From contig NZ_JADKPO010000001.1 of NCBI RefSeq assembly GCF_015352445.1, positions 1 through 64,000 on the forward strand: a DNA stretch of 64,000 bases, given 5' to 3'. Shown here piece by piece: positions 41,414-49,398 of this stretch. The notes below the pieces were generated by a model. It saw nothing but the letters and a program-made list of their open reading frames with translations, searched no databases and had not been told where the DNA came from. This DNA is from Nocardioides agariphilus. GTDB taxonomy: Bacteria > Actinomycetota > Actinomycetes > Propionibacteriales > Nocardioidaceae. The position numbers were made by a program, and so were the translations under genes. Numbering within the stretch: position 1 is the stretch's first letter; every line of letters starts with the position of its first letter.

Positions 41414-41887
41414 GTTGGTCTCCCTTCGCGAGCAGATGCGGGCTTGCCTTCCTGACTACCCGCTGCCGGCCGATCCCGACCACACCCGTGAGGACGACGT
41501 GGGCCGGGGTTGTCACCCTTGGAGGTGTTGTCGGCCGAAGTCCGCGCGGCGTACTTTTCCCCTGCCTGATCCTCCTTCCGAGGATCAGGTCCAGACGTCG
41601 CGGGGGCCCTTACGCAGCGGATCCCTCGCTGAAGAGGCGAGCGCGGCTCGCCACCGCGCCCCGTCGCCGGCAGCGACGGGGCGCCTCTTCGCCGCACGGG
41701 CGGCGCGGCTTCCGGGCGAACGACCGCATGGCCCGAGGGCAGGACTGCGCCACCTCGCTCTCTCGGGCCCCTGAGGGCCGAGCCCACGCCGCGGGTGCCA
41801 GATCCTCATCGAGTCCTCATCTGAGGAGCGCGGCAGGACGTCATCGTCGAGGTAGCGGGCCGCCGGCCCGGACCAGAGGAGGTCACC
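41414..41887. other. Structured intergenic region between divergent genes
   Basis: A 474-base gap with no convincing gene. It contains a perfect 10-bp hairpin (CCTGATCCTC-CTTCC-GAGGATCAGG, 41565-41589) and a branched structure at 41631-41690: outer stem GAAGAGGCG with CGCCTCTTC, and inner 12-bp stem GCGCCCCGTCGC with GCGACGGGGCGC (41656-41684). A plausible promoter, TTGTCG, 18 bases, TACTTT (41528-41557), would start RNA just before the first hairpin. It may encode a small RNA or a leader for the monooxygenase gene. Confidence 0.45.
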
Positions 41888-42208
41888 GTGCAGATCCTGA
41901 TCATCAACTTCAACCTCGACGGACTCTCCGAGGAGCAGTTCGCGAGCTCGTGCGACGAGCTCGCTCCTGCCTTCGCCGCCATCCCGGGTCTGGCATCGAA
42001 GGCGTGGCTCGCCGACCGGGCCGAGGGAGTCTTCGGCGGTGTCTACACCTTCGAGTCCGAGGAGGCGGTGGACGCCTTCCTCCAGTCCGACCTGTTCGTC
42101 GGCGTCGGGGCGACGCCTGGCCTCGTGAACATCTCGGTCCGCCGCTTCGGCGTCCTCGAAGGGCCCACTCGCGTGACCCGCGGGCTGGCCCTGCCCGCGG
42201 GCGTCTGA
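41888..42208 (+). CDS. YdhR-type small monooxygenase
   Basis: A 106-residue antibiotic-biosynthesis-monooxygenase/YdhR fold protein: MQILIINFNLDGLSEEQFAS, then AAIPGLASKAWLADRAEGVFGGVYTFESEEAVDAFL, ending VNISVRRFGVLEG. The pattern (PGL-x-K-x-W and GG-x-Y-x-F) is typical of dimeric ferredoxin-like proteins with unclear substrate. It starts at GTG 41888, with AGAGGAGG six bases upstream. Followed 19 bases later by the STAND-type regulator gene, so the two are probably co-transcribed. Confidence 0.88.
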   Translation: MQILIINFNLDGLSEEQFASSCDELAPAFAAIPGLASKAWLADRAEGVFGGVYTFESEEAVDAFLQSDLFVGVGATPGLVNISVRRFGVLEGPTRVTRGLALPAGV

Positions 42209-42227
42209 GGCTGGCACTCTTGTCCAG

Positions 42228-44081
42228 ATGGGCAACGCCGTCACGCTGAAGGGACGAGAGCGCGAGCTCGCGTCCCTCGAGCGCGTCCTCGATGCCAACG
42301 GGCCGCGCGTGGCGTTCGTCTACGGCGTAGCGGGAATCGGCAAGTCGGCGCTGCTCGACGCCTTCGCGACTGCTGCGCAGGCATCCGGCACCCAGGTACT
42401 GCGGATCGACTGCGCGGCCATCGATCCGACGGAGTCGAGCTTTCGCGCGGCGCTCGACGCTGCCGACTGGCACCCGGGAAGCGCCGGCGTCGTCATCGTC
42501 GACACCTATGAGATGTTCCGCATCGCCGACCCCTGGCTACGGCACGAGCTGCTGGTGTCGTTGCCGGCGGACGTGCGCTTCGTCATCGCGGGCCGCGATG
42601 CCCCGATGCTCGAGTGGTCGACCGAGCGGGGTCGCCTCGGCGGCCTCGAGATCCTCCCGCTCGTCGGCCTCACCGATGATGACGCCAGAGCCTTCCTCGC
42701 CGACGCGAACGTAGCTGCCGACCACGTCGACCTGATCTGCCGGATCGCGCGCGGCCACCCACTGTCGCTGCGGCTCGCCGCCGAGGCAGAGGTCGCCCAC
42801 ATGCCGATCGACGAGGTCGGGTCACGCGTGGTCGCCGCGCTCGCGACCGCCTTCCGCGCCGGCCTCGACGAGGAGGCCCGTCGACTTCTCGACGCCGCCT
42901 CCGTGCCTCGCCGCGTGACGCGAGGTGTCCTCGAGGCGATGACCGGACGTCGCGAGCACCAAGGCTTCGACAGGCTCGGATCGCTCAGCTTCGTCGACGA
43001 GACGTCCGAAGGTCTGCGGCTGCACGACGCGGTCCAGGCCGCAGTCTCCGCCCGGCTGCGCGCCCTCGAACCCGAGCGGTTCCGCGAGTTGCGCTCGGCC
43101 GCGTGGCACCACCTGCAGCAGGAGACCCGGCGCGCGGGCGCGGGAGACCTCCACCGATTCACCGCCGATCTCCTCTTCCTCATCGACAACCCGTTCGTCC
43201 GGGAGGCGATGTTCCCTGCGACGACCCATGCCTTCAGCGTCGAGAGGTCGCGAGAGGAGGACGCAGACGCATTGCGAGCGCTGTGGCACGAGTTCGAGAC
43301 ACCACAGGGCGCCTCGGTCCTCGATGCCTGGCTGCGGCTTCGTCCAGAAGCGGTCCGGTCGGTCAGGGACCGCACCGGGGCCGTCGTCGGGTGCTCGATC
43401 GTCGCGGAGTGGCGTGACATCCCGCACTCCCTCGAACGAGCAGACCCCGTCGTCGCAGCCTGGTCGCGGCACGCCGCGCGTCACCCGCTGCCCCCCGGCC
43501 AGCGAACTCTGACCCACCGGCGCTGGCTCGCCGCCGACACTGGCGAGCGACCCAGCGGCGTACAGGCCGCGGCCCTGCTCGACGTGAAGCGTGACTACTT
43601 CCGTCTGCGCCCGCACCTGGGCCGCCTCTACGTCGGCGTCCGCGACCCACGGCCGTTCGTCGACGCGCTGCGCACGCTCGGCTTCCGCCCCTTCGACGAG
43701 CCGATCGATGTCGGCGGCGAACCGTTCCATCTGGCGGCGCTCGACTTCGGACCGGACTCCGTCGACGGCTGGCTCAACCGCATCGCCGCAGCCGAGCTCG
43801 GCGAGAGCGAGCAGCCGTTCCTCGACGAGCTCGACCGCAGCGTCGATGTCGGCGGCGCTCGCATCCAGCTCTCGCGGCTCGAGTTCGGAGTGCTGAGCAC
43901 GCTCGCCGCGCACCCTGCCACGCCGGTGTCGCGTGCCGATCTTCTCCGCGAGGTCTGGGGGACGAGCTACCAAGGTGGCAGCAACACCGTCGATGTGGTC
44001 ATCCGCAGCATCCGGAGGAAGCTGGGCCCCGTCGGCGACCGTGTCGACACTGTCCGTGGGGTCGGCTACCGACTCAGGTGA
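42228..44081 (+). CDS. STAND-type ATPase regulator with C-terminal OmpR-like winged helix
   Basis: A 617-residue predicted signal-responsive regulator. Residues 1-290 form an AAA/STAND ATPase: P-loop FVYGVAGIGKSALLDAF (about residues 32-48), Walker B AGVVIVDTYEMF, sensor VRFVIAGRDAP. Residues about 350-520 have a GNAT-like pattern (RDRTGAVVGCSIVAEW, then TLGFRPF). The last 85 residues are a Trans_reg_C winged helix: LEFGVLSTLAAHPATPVSRA, then WGTSYQGGSNTVDVVIRSIR and KLGPVGDRVDTVRGVGYRL. SARP-type regulators place this winged helix first; here it is last. It follows the monooxygenase gene. Confidence 0.85.
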   Translation: MGNAVTLKGRERELASLERVLDANGPRVAFVYGVAGIGKSALLDAFATAAQASGTQVLRIDCAAIDPTESSFRAALDAADWHPGSAGVVIVDTYEMFRIADPWLRHELLVSLPADVRFVIAGRDAPMLEWSTERGRLGGLEILPLVGLTDDDARAFLADANVAADHVDLICRIARGHPLSLRLAAEAEVAHMPIDEVGSRVVAALATAFRAGLDEEARRLLDAASVPRRVTRGVLEAMTGRREHQGFDRLGSLSFVDETSEGLRLHDAVQAAVSARLRALEPERFRELRSAAWHHLQQETRRAGAGDLHRFTADLLFLIDNPFVREAMFPATTHAFSVERSREEDADALRALWHEFETPQGASVLDAWLRLRPEAVRSVRDRTGAVVGCSIVAEWRDIPHSLERADPVVAAWSRHAARHPLPPGQRTLTHRRWLAADTGERPSGVQAAALLDVKRDYFRLRPHLGRLYVGVRDPRPFVDALRTLGFRPFDEPIDVGGEPFHLAALDFGPDSVDGWLNRIAAAELGESEQPFLDELDRSVDVGGARIQLSRLEFGVLSTLAAHPATPVSRADLLREVWGTSYQGGSNTVDVVIRSIRRKLGPVGDRVDTVRGVGYRLR

Positions 44082-44091
44082 GTCGCCGGAG

Positions 44092-44640
44092 CTACCTCGG
44101 CAAGGAGGCCGAGCCGACCTGCTTCTCCATCTTGACCAACGGCACGGGAGCACCTCCCCGGTCATCCTCGACAGCCTCCACCGGGACGAACCCGTACGCC
44201 GTGTACAGCGGCTGGCCCGACATCGTGCCCATGAGCTCCAGCCGAGTGAAGCCTTCCTCCGCGGCCGCGCTCTCGCACAGCGTCAGGATCAGCCACCCGA
44301 CACCTTGCCGAGCGAATGCCGGGTTGGTGTACATCGCCCGCACCCGCGCCGCATCGACCGCCGGATCGAGCAGGTGCGGATCCCTGCCCGGCGTCGAGTC
44401 CCCGCCGTACAACGTCGCCCGCCGACTCCAACCACCGCAGCCTGCGATCACCCCGTCGTGCTCGACCACGTAGTACGTGCCGTCCGCGATGAGCTGGTTG
44501 TCGATGCCCATGATGGCCCGGCTGGACTCGATCTGCTCGTCGGTGAGAAACCCCTTCTGCAGACCGCTGATCGAGGCGTCCATCACGACCCGGAGCCGCT
44601 CCGCATCGCCTGCGGTGGCCACGCGAGTGGTGTAGTCCAT
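44092..44640 (-). CDS. GNAT family N-acetyltransferase
   Basis: A 182-residue GNAT: TRVATAGDAERLRVVMDASI, then YYVVEHDGVIAGCGGWSRRA, then VRAMYTNPAFARQGVGWLILTLCESAA (acetyl-CoA loop RQGVG) and QPLYTAYGFVPVE. It matches the common RimI-like group that modifies amines or antibiotics; the substrate is unknown. ATG 44640 is chosen as the first codon of the domain; an upstream start (44694) is less likely. Convergent with the STAND gene, ten bases apart, and 63 bases from the lon stop. Confidence 0.88.
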   Translation of the reverse strand: MDYTTRVATAGDAERLRVVMDASISGLQKGFLTDEQIESSRAIMGIDNQLIADGTYYVVEHDGVIAGCGGWSRRATLYGGDSTPGRDPHLLDPAVDAARVRAMYTNPAFARQGVGWLILTLCESAAAEEGFTRLELMGTMSGQPLYTAYGFVPVEAVEDDRGGAPVPLVKMEKQVGSASLPR

Positions 44641-44703
44641 GCCGTCATGGTCGACCACGCCGGCCGGCCGCGCCACATGGAAGCCCGCGAGCACCCGCCA
44701 GAT

Positions 44704-47046
44704 TCACGCTGCGACAGTGCCGGCTGTCCGGTCGGCGAGCGCACCCCTGACCACGTCCAGGACATCACCGACCACGTGCACGGTCAGTGCTTCGAGAACC
44801 TCGGCCGGTACGTCGTCGAGGTCCGGCTCGTTGCGAATCGGAGCGAACACCTCGCTCAGCCCGTTGCGCTCGGCGGCGAGCAGCTTCTGCTTCAGCCCGC
44901 CGATGGGCAGTACGCGGCCGTTGAGGGTGACCTCCCCGGTCATCCCGACCTCGGAGCGCACGGGGCGACCCGTGGCCAGCGAGGCCAGGGCCGTCACCAT
45001 GGTGATGCCGGCCGACGGGCCGTCCTTGGGTGTCGCTCCCGCTGGCACGTGCACGTGGATCGTCTGGTCGAAGAACGCCGGGTCTATCCCGAGCTCGGGC
45101 GCGTGGCTGCGCACGAAGGTCAGTGCGATCTGCGCTGACTCCTTCATCACCTCGCCGAGCTGGCCGGTCAGGGTCAGGCCCGCAGGTCCTGGATGCGCGG
45201 AAGCCTCGACGAAGAGCACGTCACCGCCGAGCCCTGTGACCGCGAGGCCGGTGGCCACACCGGGTACCGAGGTGCGTTCGTGGGCCTCCGGAGTGAACCG
45301 CGGCCGGCCGATGAAGTCCTTCAGCCCGCCCAGGTCGATGTCGACCCGCTGCGACCCGGTCGCCAGGCGAGTGGCTGCCTTGCGCAGTGCCTTCGCGATC
45401 AAGCGCTCCATCTGTCGCACCCCGGCCTCACGGGTGTAGTTGGCGGCGATCTCCCGCAGTGCCGCCTCGGAGATGGTGACCTCGTCAGCGGTCAGTGCGG
45501 CGCGCTCGAGCTGCCGGGGCAGCAGGAAGTCCCGAGCGATGGCGACCTTGTCGTCCTCGGCGTAGCCGTCGAGGGTGACCAGCTCCATGCGGTCCAACAG
45601 CGCGGCCGGGATCTGCTCGACGACGTTGGCGGTGGCGATGAACAACACGTCGGACAAGTCGAGGTCGAGCTCGAGGTAGTGGTCGCGGAACGTGTGGTTC
45701 TGCGCAGGGTCCAGCACCTCGAGCAGCGCCGCGGCCGGGTCGCCCCGGTAGTCCGCACCGACCTTGTCGACCTCGTCGAGCAGCACGACCGGGTTCATCG
45801 AACCGGCCTCCTTGATCGCCCGCACGATCCGGCCCGGGAGCGCGCCGACGTACGTCCTGCGGTGTCCGCGGATCTCCGCTTCGTCGCGCACACCACCCAG
45901 GGCGACACGGACGAACTTCCGTCCGAGTGCCCGTGCGACCGACTCACCCAGCGAGGTCTTGCCGACTCCGGGCGGACCTACCAGCGCGATCACCGCACCG
46001 GAGCCACGACCGCCCACCACCTGGAGCCCCCTCTCGGCGCGACGACTCCGGATGGCGAGGTACTCGATGATCCGCTCCTTGACCTCGTCGAGCCCGTGGT
46101 GATCCGCGTCCAACACGGCCCGGGCACCGACCACGTCGGTGGAGTCCTCGGTCGTGACGCTCCAGGGCAGCTCGAGCACGGTGTCGAGCCAGGTGCGGAT
46201 CCAGGCCGTCTCCGGGCTCTGGTCGCTGGAGCGTTCGAGCTTGCCGACCTCACGCAACAACGCCTCGCGTACGGCGTCGGGGACCTCGGCGGCCTCGACC
46301 CGGCCGCGGTAGTCGTCGGCCCCGTCGGGCTCGCCCTCGCCGAGCTCCTTGCGGATCGCGGCGAGCTGCTGGCGCAGCAGGAACTCCCGCTGACTCTTCT
46401 CCATGCCCTCGCGAACGTCCTCACCGATCTTGTCGGCGACCTCGACCTCGGCGAGGTGCTCCCGGGTCCAGCCGATCAAGGCCTCCAGCCGCACCTCCAC
46501 GTCCGGGGTCTCGAGCAGCTCGCGCTTGCGGTCCACCGAGAGGTACGGCGCGTAGCCGGCGGAGTCGGCGATCGCGGACGGCTCCGTCATCTGGTGCACC
46601 GTGTCGATGACCTGCCAGGCCTCGCGCCGTTGGAGCACGGCGACGACGAGCCTCTTGTACTCCTCGGCCAGCTCGGCGGCACGATCGGTGACGTGGTCGT
46701 CGACCGGCTCGACCTCGACCCAGAGCGCCGCACCAGGCCCCGACACACCCGTGCCGATCCGACCGCGCCGCTCGGCCTTGAGCACCGCGGCGGGGCTACC
46801 TCCGCTGAAGCGGCCGACTCGCTCGACCGACGCGATCACGCCGTAGGACGCATAGCGATCCTCGAGCCGCGGAGCCACCAGGAGCCGGCCGTCGCTGCTC
46901 GCTCGGGCGACATCGATCGCGGCACGGGAGGACTCGTCGAGCCCGATCGGCACCACCATGCCGGGCAGCACGACCAGATCGGACACGAACAGCACGGGAA
47001 GGCTTGACTGGGGCACGTTGTCTCCGCTTTCGGGAACCTGAGTCAT
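44704..47046 (-). CDS. lon: ATP-dependent Lon protease
   Basis: A 780-residue LonA protease that degrades misfolded and regulatory proteins. The N-terminal LAN domain begins LPVLFVSDLVVLPGMVVPI. The AAA module has GPPGVGKTSLGES (about residue 365), LLDEVDKVG and ATANVVEQIPAALLDRME. The protease domain has KDGPSAGITMVTALASL with the catalytic Ser (near residue 675) and GGLKQKLLAAERNG with the Lys. ATG 47046 is chosen over GTG 47052. The start lies inside a HAIR-like operator, consistent with HspR control as known for lon of Streptomyces. Confidence 0.96.
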   Translation of the reverse strand: MTQVPESGDNVPQSSLPVLFVSDLVVLPGMVVPIGLDESSRAAIDVARASSDGRLLVAPRLEDRYASYGVIASVERVGRFSGGSPAAVLKAERRGRIGTGVSGPGAALWVEVEPVDDHVTDRAAELAEEYKRLVVAVLQRREAWQVIDTVHQMTEPSAIADSAGYAPYLSVDRKRELLETPDVEVRLEALIGWTREHLAEVEVADKIGEDVREGMEKSQREFLLRQQLAAIRKELGEGEPDGADDYRGRVEAAEVPDAVREALLREVGKLERSSDQSPETAWIRTWLDTVLELPWSVTTEDSTDVVGARAVLDADHHGLDEVKERIIEYLAIRSRRAERGLQVVGGRGSGAVIALVGPPGVGKTSLGESVARALGRKFVRVALGGVRDEAEIRGHRRTYVGALPGRIVRAIKEAGSMNPVVLLDEVDKVGADYRGDPAAALLEVLDPAQNHTFRDHYLELDLDLSDVLFIATANVVEQIPAALLDRMELVTLDGYAEDDKVAIARDFLLPRQLERAALTADEVTISEAALREIAANYTREAGVRQMERLIAKALRKAATRLATGSQRVDIDLGGLKDFIGRPRFTPEAHERTSVPGVATGLAVTGLGGDVLFVEASAHPGPAGLTLTGQLGEVMKESAQIALTFVRSHAPELGIDPAFFDQTIHVHVPAGATPKDGPSAGITMVTALASLATGRPVRSEVGMTGEVTLNGRVLPIGGLKQKLLAAERNGLSEVFAPIRNEPDLDDVPAEVLEALTVHVVGDVLDVVRGALADRTAGTVAA

Positions 47047-47057
47047 GTGCACTCAAC
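47037..47057 (-). promoter_or_regulatory. HAIR-like HspR operator at the lon start
   Basis: On the + strand CCTGAGT, seven bases, ACTCAAC; the HspR-binding HAIR consensus is CTTGAGT-N7-ACTCAAG. Twelve of fourteen positions match and the spacing is exact. The lon ATG lies inside the seven-base spacer. Confidence 0.72.
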
Positions 47058-47150
47058 TCCCCGATGTGGGGGCGTGTTCCGAACAGGCAGCGTGTTCGTC
47101 CAGGGCGAACACCAGACGCAGCCGATCGATGAGGCCGCCCGGATGTGCGG

Positions 47151-47396
47151 TCAGCCGCGGTAGTTCTCCACGGTGCCGGGGTCGCGGACCGCGGCGTCGT
47201 CAGGGTCCTGCCCGAACTCGCGCCGAGCCCGACGCTGCCGGAGCAGGTCCCAGCACTGGTCGAGCTCGACCTCGAGCCGAGCGAGCTCGGAGTGCTCGAC
47301 CTCGCTGGTGATCTCGCCGGCGCCCAGCCGCCGACGGAGGTCGTGCTCCTGCTCGATGAGGCCCTTGATGCGGGCCTGGATGTCCTCGTCGCTCAC
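47151..47396 (-). CDS. DUF2630 family protein
   Basis: An 81-residue helical protein: SDEDIQARIKGLIEQEHDLRRRLGAGEI, then HSELARLEVELDQCWDLLRQRRARREFG, ending VENYRG. This matches DUF2630, a small actinobacterial family of unknown function. It starts at GTG 47396, with a -10-like TATCGT about eight bases before it; the frame upstream is not family-like. Lies between lon (same strand, downstream) and the divergent VOC gene. Confidence 0.88.
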   Translation of the reverse strand: MSDEDIQARIKGLIEQEHDLRRRLGAGEITSEVEHSELARLEVELDQCWDLLRQRRARREFGQDPDDAAVRDPGTVENYRG

Positions 47397-47618
47397 CCAG
47401 CCCACGATAGGCCCGGCACCCGGCTGCAGCGTCGTCACGACCGACATCGCCTCACTCGCGACCCGACTCTCGCGGGGTCCCCTGCTTCCTCCCGTCGGTG
47501 CCGTAGAGCCCGGTCAGACGCGCCGTCAACGAGAAGATGTCCGGGACCGACGGCCTCGGCATCGCCGCCTGATCTCCACTGTGTGACCATCTCGACCCGA
47601 CAGCAAGGAGTCCCACCC

Positions 47619-48137
47619 ATGACCGTCGCAGCAATCAGGGCCGTCCGCCTCAACCACGCCGTCCTCTTCGTGGCCGACCTGGAGCGCAGCCTTGCGTTCT
47701 ACCAGCAGGCCTTCGCCATGACGGTCGTGGCCCGCGAGCCCCGTGCGAACGCAGCCTTCCTCCGGCTTCCCCGCTCAGGCAACCACCACGACCTCGGCCT
47801 GTTCGGGGTCGGCGCGCAGACACCCCGCCCACGTGGCTCACTGGGGCTCTACCACCTGGCCTGGCAGGTCGACACCATCGAGGAGCTCGAGGAGGCCAGG
47901 CTCACGCTGGCGAACCTCGATGCCCTCACCGGTGAGTCCAGTCACGGCGCGACCAAGAGCGTCTACGCCCACGACCCCGACGGCAACGAGTTCGAGGTCA
48001 TGTGGATGCTGCCCAAGGCGGAGTGGGGTGCCTATGAGAGCGCCGCACCCGTCGACCGGCTCGACCTGGCCGGTGAGGTCGCCCGATGGAGCGGCGTCCG
48101 AACCGCCGCCGAGCTCGTGCCCCTCGACGAGTCGTGA
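47619..48137 (+). CDS. VOC dioxygenase/glyoxalase-like protein
   Basis: A 172-residue extradiol-dioxygenase-type VOC protein: VRLNHAVLFVADLERSLAFYQQAF (metal His in LNHA), then LGLYHLAWQVDTIEELEEA (second His), and KSVYAHDPDGNEFEVMWML (metal Glu). The HxHxE triad of catechol 2,3-dioxygenase-like enzymes is complete, but the substrate is unknown. ATG 47619 follows AAGGAG. The tail of about 30 residues (DRLDLAGEVARWSGV) resembles the C-terminus of biphenyl-type members. Confidence 0.88.
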   Translation: MTVAAIRAVRLNHAVLFVADLERSLAFYQQAFAMTVVAREPRANAAFLRLPRSGNHHDLGLFGVGAQTPRPRGSLGLYHLAWQVDTIEELEEARLTLANLDALTGESSHGATKSVYAHDPDGNEFEVMWMLPKAEWGAYESAAPVDRLDLAGEVARWSGVRTAAELVPLDES

Positions 48138-48313
48138 GCGTCTTCGCTCCACCCGTCGCGGCGACATACGGCCTCGAGGAGTCGGGCGCACCCACGACGG
48201 CGCACCGCGACGCCGGCGACCATGGGCTGACGGCCGCCGCAGCCACTGCGCTGCACAACCGGATCGCTGATCGCCTCAACTTGCTTCACACCCGGACGGT
48301 GTCTCAGGCTTGA
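48134..48313 (+). CDS. Possible small protein after the VOC gene
   Basis: A 59-residue frame beginning at GTG 48134, which overlaps the VOC stop (GTGA). It reads VSVFAPPVAATYGLEES, then THRDAG-like turns, then LTAAAATALHNRIADRLNLL near the end. Codon bias is moderate. The arrangement suits translational coupling, but no family is recognised and no other support exists. Confidence 0.3.
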   Translation: MSVFAPPVAATYGLEESGAPTTAHRDAGDHGLTAAAATALHNRIADRLNLLHTRTVSQA

Positions 48314-48332
48314 CCGGGCGGAGGTGACGTGA

Positions 48333-49349
48333 GTGCGGGTCCGGGGTGCCATGACGCGCTGGGCCAGCTGCTCGACCGCACTCGCATGCGCTGGCCTCCT
48401 CTCGCTCACGGGCTGCGTCGCAACAACGGAGTCCGACCTGCCCTCGCCGCCGGAGGTCAGCGAGGCGTCCACGCAGCACACCGAGCGGCCACCGCACACC
48501 GCCTCGCCGAGCCCTCGCCCCACCAAGGCTCACACCACGCAACCGTCGCCGACCCCTGCGGTGTCTCCCGGGGTGAGCAAGGTCCTCGTGTTCGTGGTCG
48601 AGAACCACTCGCTGGACCAGATGCGCACCCAGATGCCGAGCACGTTCGCGCTGGCCGAGCGTTACGGGTACACCACGTCTTACGCGGCCCTGACCCACCC
48701 GTCGCTCGGCAACTACATCGCCATGGCAGCAGGCAGCACGCTCGGGATCGCCGACGACGGCGACCCGGACGTGCACCGGCTCCACGGGCCCTCGGTGTTC
48801 TCGCAGGCGCTGGCCGCCGGCAAGACAGCCGCCATCTACGCCGAGGGGATGCCCGGCACCTGCGCGACGACGAGCGGCGGCGACCAGTACGTCGTCCGCC
48901 ACAACCCGTGGACCTACTTCGTCGACGACCGAGCAGCTTGCTCGACCTACGACGTCCCGGCCACCCGGCTACCCGGAGACATCGCCGCCGGCACGCTGCC
49001 GAATGTCGGGATGGTGATCCCCGACCTGTGCAACGACGCGCACGACTGCTCGCTGACGAGAGCAGACGACTGGCTGCACCTCACCGTGGACGCAGTGCTC
49101 GCCGGCCCCGACTGGCGATCGGGCCGTCTGGCCGTCGTGATCACCGCCGACGAGGACGACCGCCACCAGGACAACCTGGTGCTGACCACGGTGCTGCACC
49201 CCAGCCTCCGGCACGTGGTCGTCGACGCACCCCTGACACACCTGTCCCTGTCACGGTTCCTCAGCGAGGTCGTCCACCAACCGCCGCTGCGAGACGCAGC
49301 GGGTGCGCCCTCCCTGGGCGATGCCTTCGGACTTCGCATCGGCCGGTGA
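48333..49349 (+). CDS. Secreted phosphoesterase-like lipoprotein
   Basis: A 338-residue lipoprotein. The leader has a lipobox LTGC near residue 28, then a Thr/Pro/Ser-rich linker of about 50 residues. The catalytic domain is of the acid phosphatase/phospholipase C type: VLVFVVENHSLDQMRTQMP (metal Glu-Asn-His), TSYAALTHPSLGNYIAMAAG, VGMVIPDLCNDAHDCS, and LAVVITADEDDRHQDNL (metal Asp). It probably cleaves phosphate esters outside the cell. It starts at GTG 48333 ten bases after GGAGG; ATG 48351 is the alternative. Confidence 0.87.
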   Translation: MRVRGAMTRWASCSTALACAGLLSLTGCVATTESDLPSPPEVSEASTQHTERPPHTASPSPRPTKAHTTQPSPTPAVSPGVSKVLVFVVENHSLDQMRTQMPSTFALAERYGYTTSYAALTHPSLGNYIAMAAGSTLGIADDGDPDVHRLHGPSVFSQALAAGKTAAIYAEGMPGTCATTSGGDQYVVRHNPWTYFVDDRAACSTYDVPATRLPGDIAAGTLPNVGMVIPDLCNDAHDCSLTRADDWLHLTVDAVLAGPDWRSGRLAVVITADEDDRHQDNLVLTTVLHPSLRHVVVDAPLTHLSLSRFLSEVVHQPPLRDAAGAPSLGDAFGLRIGR

Positions 49350-49398
49350 CCCCCATAGCGGCCGAGGGCTCCCCTTGAGCAGCGTCAGTGAGGCTGGG

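Noticed and set aside
45193-47007. A 604-residue open frame on the + strand
   Set aside because: Antisense to lon, whose motifs are complete. The frame is low in information and rich in Arg, Gly and His.
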